This document shows positions 57,894 to 64,000 of a stretch of DNA of 64,000 nucleotides, one piece after another. Position 1 is the stretch's first letter. The number at the start of each line of letters is the position of its first letter. The position numbers were made by a program, and so were the translations under genes. Location: assembly GCA_963565915.1 (NCBI GenBank), contig OY751487.1, positions 2,108,001-2,172,000 on the forward strand, written 5' to 3'. This stretch comes from Entoloma clypeatum. Lineage: Eukaryota > Basidiomycota > Agaricomycetes > Agaricales > Entolomataceae. The notes under the pieces were generated by a model. The model saw nothing but the letters and a program-made list of their open reading frames with translations, made no database searches and was not told the DNA's origin.

Positions 57894-58430
57894 GTGTTTG
57901 AGGGTTCAGTCTTATGAACTGGAAAATGAACCTGAACTGGACTGGACTGGACTGGAAGAGACCTGAACTGGCAGTTCAGGTCTCACTGATTTTGAGCTCA
58001 ACCAGTCTCCAGTCTCTCCAAATTTGGAAAAAAAAATTGGACTGGTTCACCCCCAGTTCTAGTTTTGGGTCTGAAAAATATGAACTGGTTCCAGTTTTTG
58101 ACCATATATTCATTCAAAAACTGTACTTTTATGGGCAAAGATGTTCTTTTATACAGTTTTCAATCATTTTTACAAGAGTTTATATCCAAAATGCTTGAAA
58201 AACATATTATTGATAACAAATTCAGTATATTTTCAAGTTGTTGATTGAAAAAAACAGGCTTTTGGTAGATTTATAAATGGCTGAGAATTTTACCAGTTTA
58301 AACTGGTTTAAACCAGTCTTTACCAGTCCAGTCCAGTCTTTTCAGACTTTGAGAAAAAAAAGTGAACTGCCAGTCTGCAGTTCATCAATTTTTTGGTCAA
58401 AGAACCGGACTGGACTGAACCTTCAAACAC
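57894..58430 (-). mobile_element. MITE family 1, copy c repeated
   Basis: Counterpart of 45872-46407, one base longer in an A-run. TA flanks at 57892-57893 and 58431-58432. Confidence 0.88.
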
Positions 58431-59375
58431 TAGTGGCCAGCGGCCTCCTCACATGCATCACTTCATTCTTGTATTGTTATTTGTTTTTTGACACCAATAT
58501 ATATATTCTTATGATATGACACCACAAAGCTGGCTTGAGCCAGCTTGTAAGCAGCTCCGGAGCTGGAGCAAGCCGGACACATGGCTTGGCTCAGCTTGGT
58601 GAGCCGATCACCCAGCTTGATCCAGCTCAGCTAGCCAAATATCTGGCTAGCCAAGCCGTGGCGATACTAGTGGTGTCTACCTCCAATGTTGCTGGAACGT
58701 CGGAGCAAGCAGAAGACAAACAAGAGGATTTTCCCCCTGACAACCCCGACTCCAAAAGTGGGAACAATGACTCCCGAAAAAATACATCCTGGCCTCCAAT
58801 GGCCTCTGACAACGCTATTGAATTAGATGTTGTTCTGGAGACAATGAATACCTTGGACCTATGGATTTCTCATCTCATCTGTTCATATTTGGACTCTGTT
58901 TCCATGCCTCATATATACATTCTGTATCCTCTTGTCATCGTCTACATCATCTTATACCACTTTGTTCTCTGCTGTCTGTCATCTGTTTCACCTGGCCAAC
59001 AGGTTATGGGCCTCCATTAGACACTTTAGGCAACATTTCATGGCAGCACCAGCTCTTTCAAGGCTGGATTCATTCTTTTTCATCTGGATAACACTCTTTC
59101 TGCACTAGTCTTTGTTGTTTTTTGGCACTATGACTTTGGCATTCCCCCAGTAGCTTTCATGCTCTGGCCTCACAAACCAACTTGTCATATATCTGCCACA
59201 AGAGCCCTTTCATGGCCTTGCCTCACGGACTCTCTCTCTGTTTTTTTGCCAGTGTTTCAATCATGGCCAAATTTTTTATTCTTTGACATTGTGAACTTGA
59301 CCAAGATGTCAGTGGGTTCCGCCCTCACCAGTTTTGTATACCACCCTCTCGCATATCTGTCAACAAGGAACTGTT

Positions 59376-60302
59376 TCACTGGTTTCCAATCCCTAAGTTC
59401 TGGCAGGTCACGTCTTCATGGTTACTATCCTCTACATCATACCCACCAGATGGCTTCTTCATGACAGGAAAATAGTGCCCTACACCTTCTTGATGGCATC
59501 CACTAATCTCACAGTAAGGTCGACAACCATATTTGCCACTGTGACCAACCATCCCAGACATTGTGGAAGCACCAGGTCCATCAGCTGTTGCTACGATAAT
59601 GGTAGGTATTGAGCATGGAATTATGCAGTCGCGAGATGCATCCCAGATTTTTAGACCCTCGTTCTGAAGCGCACTAATGTGATGCAGAGAAGGAAGTAGG
59701 AAGGGATTGAGCTGCTTGGGCTTCTTCAACCCTGGGACAATCGCACCAGGGATAACAAAGGCTTTCATGTAGCGACCATCAGGGGCTATATTATGAACAA
59801 TCCAAATAAAAATCCAGCAGTCCGATTCTTTATCTCGTTAGAGTTGTACACCGTCAATGGAAAGTTGCAATGCAATGCCATCTTTGATGAAGTCTCCTGA
59901 TTGCCACACATCAAGCAACTCCCTTGAACAGGCTGTGTCATCCCACGCGCTCATATCCCCATTGTGAGCCTGAGCATAGGCCATAAGATCAACAAGTCTC
60001 TTCTCAAGGTAATGCATCTTCTGGGCCATCTCACGAGAACCATAGAAGCATTGTAAGATTTGGCTGAGAGGAATTGTTGTAAACTGTTGCATGGGCTCAT
60101 GGGTTCCTGGATGGTATTGCACCTTTGAATAGATTGGGCACTTGTCTAGCTTAGTTAGAATAAGGCCCTGTAAATGCAATGCAAGTATCGGGACGCATGT
60201 CATGGTGTAAAGGGACCAAGGGGGTGGCAGAACCAGAATCCCAGACCTGGGGTAGGGGGGGGGGGAGTCCCACCCAGAGAAAAAAAAAAGTTGCACACCC
60301 AA
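59376..60302 (-). pseudogene. CACTA transposase (Tnp2 family) fragment with one nonsense codon
   Basis: From 60302 downwards one frame reads LSQILQCFYGSREMAQKM, WQSGDFIKDGIALQLSIDGV, a TAA at 59838-59840, then SDCWIFIWIVHNIAPDGRY, PGLKKPKQLNPFL and GMVGHSGKYGCRPYC. This is the core of agaricomycete Tnp2 (En/Spm, CACTA) transposases. Codons before and after the TAA are in the same frame, so a single base change (probably Tyr to stop) disrupts this part. The N-terminal and C-terminal ends are not identifiable, and no CACTA termini were found. The end of this fragment is duplicated at 47380-47530. Confidence 0.85.
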
Positions 60303-61060
60303 AATTATGACATAATCCTACCAAAAATGGCAGTCCCACACAAGCACCGAACCCTTTGCCCAGTGTGCAGATGGAAGGTGACCTGCCTGGCTCATCTTCC
60401 GATGGTTCTTCTGTGCTCCACCCTGCCGGCACCTTGTCAGACCCACACACTGCGGGCATTGGCTTCTATATCCCATGAGCTTATGTGAAATAAACATGAA
60501 ACAAATAATTGTTTTATTTTGCCATGAATCCAGGGCATAAAAGGGAGAACAAATTCACTATGTTGATTATCATAAGTTTGGCCATGTGTTCTGGGCTCAA
60601 ATTCCTGGTTTGAACATCTTCTGTTCATGGAATATATGGCCAAACAAATTAAAAGTATATTCACCATAGGAAGGAAGCACAAATTGTGAAACAAATAGTG
60701 GAACTTTTTTCAAAAATGAGTCAGATGTATATTAGAAAAATTCTTCATGATGTATGCTGCAGTCAAAGAGGAATCATGTTTGATATATTCTCCATAGTGT
60801 GTTCCCCCATTTGCATTGTGCAAATACAGTGATCATATTTGAAAATAGATCCTTGATATGCCTTGGTGTATATTCCATGAGGTCATTTTTATTTTGCACA
60901 GTGATCATACTGGCAGAAAAAATGTGGGTCAGATTTTTATTGACACCCCAGTTTGCTCCTGGAACATATTGTGAAGTAAATGCATAGTCACATGACTTAC
61001 TGGCCCTGCCCAACAGCTGACCCTCATGCCCAACAATCTCCACTCGTGCCCAACACATCT
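60303..61060. other. Non-coding interval
   Basis: No gene seen. A G-run of 12 at about 60256-60267 and an A-run of 10 nearby make the region just inside 60302 low-complexity. The remainder is AT-rich and featureless. Confidence 0.4.
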
Positions 61061-61079
61061 CTCATCACCACATCAGCAA

Positions 61080-61320
61080 ACTCTGATTTGGGCTCATAGC
61101 AAACTGTAGCAAACACTCCCAAACATGTAGTGTGGTGTAGTGCCATAGCATGTTATAGCAGTGTAACTGAGGGCTGTAGCATGATATAGCAAGATGTAGT
61201 CTTGTAACATAGAACTGCCTAAGTATTGTAGTACTCTAGTAAGCCATAGCCATGTAATACTTCATAACATAGAACTGCCATATCATCATAGTAACCTAGT
61301 AAGCCATACTCACCAATCAG
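61080..61320. repeat. Degenerate GTAGC/ATAGC repeat tract
   Basis: Repeated short words TGTAGC, ATAGCA and TAGTGT. There is a longer imperfect repeat AACATAGAACTGCC plus CTAGTAAGCCATA, seen at 61208-61250 and again at 61266-61310. Confidence 0.55.
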
Positions 61321-61477
61321 TCCTCATGCTTGGGTTTTCATACATCCAAATGCATCTGAATAGCACGAGAATACGAAAAAGGACATGAATTACAATATGA
61401 AAGTGAGGGCCCTCATTGAAAAATGTGCGAAGAGTGATGTACATATGCTCCTCGTCCTCCCCCCTCCCCCCCCCTCC

Positions 61478-62750
61478 CCACCGCCATTGTTTTCTCCGTT
61501 AGTGTGACAGGTGTGGCACAGCAGGATGCTGTCCCCCACCCTCGCCACGTCCCCTCACGCCATCCCGCCATTCTTAGGCATGTGTCCCACGTGTCCCTCG
61601 GCAGGCGTGGCCACATTCTCTCATGCCCTCACATGTCCCGCCGTTTTTGTGCATATCCCGCCCTTCCCCCTGTCATTTTTGTGCATGTCCCGCCCTTCCC
61701 CCCACCATTCTTAGACATGTCCCGCCCCACACATCTCTCGGCAGGCGTGGCCACATTCACTCGCACCCTCACATGTTCTCGTGTATGTCCCGCCCTTCGC
61801 CCTGCTGTTCTTCTGCTGTGGCCGTTGCAACAGCCCTCTACCCCACTGTCGCCCACCGCTATTGTGTTCTGTCAGTATGTGTGGTGTGTGGCACAGCAGG
61901 GTGCTCACCGGTAGTACGGCCTGCACAGCCGTCATGTGAATGAAGAGAGGAGGGTTTGACGAGGAGGAGGGGAGGGAGCAGACACAAGGGAGATGGGGGG
62001 ACTTAAAGGGATGTTGAACTTTGGCAATTGTTCGACTTTCGGCCATGTGACCAGAACTTACCGACCCCGGCAACATCCGAAAGTTGAACAATAGCCAAAG
62101 TCCATCAACATCCCTTTAACTTCCTCCCTCCATCACCCTCGTGTCTGATCCCTCCCCCCATCCTCTTTGTCAACCCCTCCTCTCTCCGTTCGCATGATGG
62201 CCGTGCAGGCCACACTACCGGTGAGCACCCCACTGTGCCACACCACACATACTAACAGAACAGCAGGGGACATATGAAGGAGAACACGACGGCGGTGGGC
62301 GACGGTGGGGGGAGGGCTACTGCAATGACCACAGCAGAAGAACGGCGGGGGGAAGGGCAGGACATGCGAGGGCGCAAGGAATTGTGGCTACGCCTGCCGA
62401 GGGACGCGTGGGGCCTAAGAACGTGGGATGGCATGGGACATGGCATGTCCATCACACTAACGGAGAACACAACGGTGGTGGGGGTGGTGGGGAGGGGTAC
62501 TGAGACAGTCACTGCAGAAGAACGGCGGGGCGAAGGGCGGGACATGTGAATAAGGCACAAGCAAACATGGCAACGCACCACCGAGGGACACTTGGGGCGG
62601 GGGGAGTTTTCTCCAGCGGGACATACGAATAGGCCCCAAGGACGTGGTAATGCCCGCTGAGAGATGCACGGAAATGTACCGTTGAGGGACGCGTGAGGCG
62701 GGGGGGACTTGTCTTGGGTTTGGCATGACATTCGGTATCTCTTTTCATTT
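61478..62750. repeat. Long inverted repeat (about 0.6-kb arms, 35-nt loop)
   Basis: The left arm (61478-62042) matches the reverse complement of the right arm (62078-62750) with scattered mismatches and indels. The innermost stem pairs 62003-62042 with 62078-62118 around a 35-nt loop. Other matched points are GTGCTCACCGGTAGT at about 61901 with its complement near 62210-62228, and TTCTCCGTTAGTGTGA at about 61491 with its complement near 62450-62470. The arms are GC-rich and contain diverged tandem units with CTCGGCAGGCGTGGCCACATT-like cores. No ORF here looks real. A transcript through it would form a long double-stranded hairpin. Confidence 0.8.
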
Positions 62751-62874
62751 TCGTAGCCTTGTAGAATTTGCTTTCAAATGGAAATGATTTTTGATACTAC
62801 CACTTTCGCGTGTTACAAGTGAATCTGATGAATGAGCCAATATTATGGCAATTCATAGCATTGAAGAAACACAG

Positions 62875-63030
62875 TCTGTAGTGATACATAGTCATGAGAG
62901 GTTGCTCTGTAGCACTACAGAGTGATGGCAGCTTGCTACAGAGTGCTACAGAGTGATGGCAGGTTGCTACAGAGCGCTCTCAAATCATAACCCTTTGCTA
63001 CAGCGCTATGAAGCTCCAGAGCGCTCTGGA
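62875..63030. repeat. CTACAGAG/GTAGC short repeat cluster
   Basis: Four or more copies of TTGCTACAGAG and GCTACAGAGTGATGGCAG, plus GAGCGCTC palindromes. Similar words occur at 61080-61320 on the other side of the long inverted repeat. Confidence 0.55.
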
Positions 63031-63110
63031 CACTCCCCAGCATCTCCAGATTTTGCTGATGCAACAGCCTCCCCTTGTCCCCAACGACCACCCCTCATGC
63101 CCAACAGCTA

Positions 63111-63340
63111 GTGTTTCAAGGTTCAGTCCAATGGGACTGGAACCAGACCAACCAAAAAATGATAAAATAGACCAAGACCATGGTATACTGGCCAAAGTCC
63201 AGTTCGGTTCAGGTTCAGGCACTTTTTGGCCGAATTTGAACCTGGACCTGCGGTCAAGTTTGGGCATCCCTAGAACTCAAACTTGAACCAGGTTCTCAGG
63301 TTCGGACCAGGTTCGGGTGCCAAACAAGACCAATTTTTCA
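63111..63340 (+). mobile_element. MITE family 2-like fragment
   Basis: Starts at TA then GTGTTTCAAGGTTCAGTCC, matching the terminal repeat of the element at 12019-12272. The interior has repeated GGTTCAGGTTC and GGACCAGGTTCGG words. The opposite end could not be found, so this is one end only or a diverged relative. Confidence 0.45.
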
Positions 63341-63605
63341 CCCATCCAATAATCTTTTGAGCCCAGCCTGCCTACTGGAATTTTTGGCTCAACTGAGTTG
63401 ACCTGCAGGTCTAAAGGGATACTGAACAATGTTTGAATACATCTATGCAGTGATATACTACTTCTATAATGATAATATTGGTAGATATATCACTGAATTG
63501 TGAAAAAAGCGCATCTTAATAGAAAATGAACCACATCACAGATGTCTCTCGTTTTTTGGAGGATTGAAATAGACATATATTCGATTGATTCCACCGAAGG
63601 AATAG

Positions 63606-63838
63606 CTAAAATAATGCCTGGGTTAATAGGTAGACACCAATCTCATCAAAACTTTGGAAGTGCCACAAAATCATTAATATTGGCACATCCGTGGAACAGT
63701 TTGATATCGTCTTTCTTTTACCTTGTTTGGTTTGCATATGGGTGGACTTTCCCTGAGGCAATAAGGTGTATGATGCCTGGATCAGTAGGCAGGTCCTAAT
63801 CTCATCAAAGCCAAAACACCACAGAATCATGAATTCCA
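63606..63838 (+). repeat. Direct repeat pair, about 65 bp, spaced 158 bp
   Basis: The segment beginning near 63615 with ATGCCTGG, followed by AATCTCATCAAA and CACAAAATCAT, recurs near 63773 with about 75% identity. The remaining sequence to 64000 shows nothing recognisable. Confidence 0.6.
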
Positions 63839-64000
63839 CCACAACTGCTGCACAGATCCTTTAGTCTCTTTTGCTCCTTTTTAAGTATGTATATGACTGT
63901 ATTTGTACCATAGGAATAACATGGGTGATGTCTAATTCCAATTCTACATCATAGCCCTCTCAAAACCCCAAAGCACACAAAAGGCAATTTATTTCAGCAC

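Larger units (their letters stand above)
47731..59554. repeat. Second copy of the 35710-47530 block (offset 12,021)
   Basis: Co-linear with 35710-47530 and nearly identical; the differences I find are single-base indels, often in homopolymers. It contains the same solo LTR (lacking its first base), Gypsy F gag end and pol, fragment G, both MITEs, the GMSSDESD ORF and fragment H. It is most likely an unmerged contig overlap. Confidence 0.95.

Noticed and set aside
61504..62731. Several 60-160 codon ORFs on both strands in the GC-rich region
   Set aside because: They are low-complexity Pro/Arg/Ser translations of the inverted repeat with no conserved features.

Overview
The window looks like a transposon-rich stretch of a filamentous basidiomycete nuclear genome, most likely Agaricomycetes. 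The basis is intron-dense genes with 47-73 nt introns, a PEX6 gene and a PhoD-type phosphatase gene, and the repeat content: chromodomain Ty3/Gypsy, Ty1/Copia, CACTA (Tnp2), a Helitron helicase and many MITEs. I cannot name the genus. Only about the first 6.1 kb is ordinary gene space.

Region by region. (1) 49-6129: a 12-exon PEX6 gene (+) and a PhoD-like phosphatase gene (-) converge with 31 bp between their stop codons. Four of their introns appear to use GC-AG splice sites. (2) 6156-8236: a 984-bp TIR element flanked by TA, then a broken Helitron-type helicase. (3) 8764-38700: a nested stack of LTR retrotransposons whose order can be read from target-site duplications (TSDs). Gypsy A is truncated. 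Gypsy F (+) starts at 14060, and Gypsy E (-) sits inside F's 5' LTR (TSD TTGCC at 14450-14454 and 34665-34669). A tandem Copia array (LTR-internal-LTR-internal-LTR, 14791-27949, TSD GTGCA) sits inside E's 3' LTR. Three solo LTRs with perfect 5-bp TSDs have landed in the gag genes of A, E and F. (4) 38701-46407: fragments of another Gypsy family in both orientations (G -, H +), two 0.54-kb MITEs and a degenerate repetitive ORF. (5) A 200-N gap at 47531-47730, after which 47731-59554 repeats 35710-47530 almost perfectly. This is probably an unmerged contig overlap, not a biological duplication. (6) 59376-64000: a CACTA Tnp2 transposase with one nonsense codon, a 1.25-kb long inverted repeat, short CTACAG-type repeats and a 158-bp-spaced direct repeat.

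The most unusual content lies inside the retroelements. The Copia element is intact and identical in both units. It carries a 278-codon leader ORF that starts inside the LTR, runs through the primer-binding site and encodes a predicted membrane protein with a cysteine-rich core. Its primer-binding site matches the anticodon arm of initiator tRNA-Met (half-tRNA priming, as known for yeast Ty5). Gypsy E carries, between pol and its 3' LTR and antisense to pol, a spliced 304-aa gene with a complete Zn2Cys6-pattern cysteine cluster. Gypsy E and F share a gag-pol junction of A AAA AAA directly before the gag UAG, pol in the -1 frame and a stem-loop 8-9 nt downstream, which is the layout of programmed -1 frameshifting.
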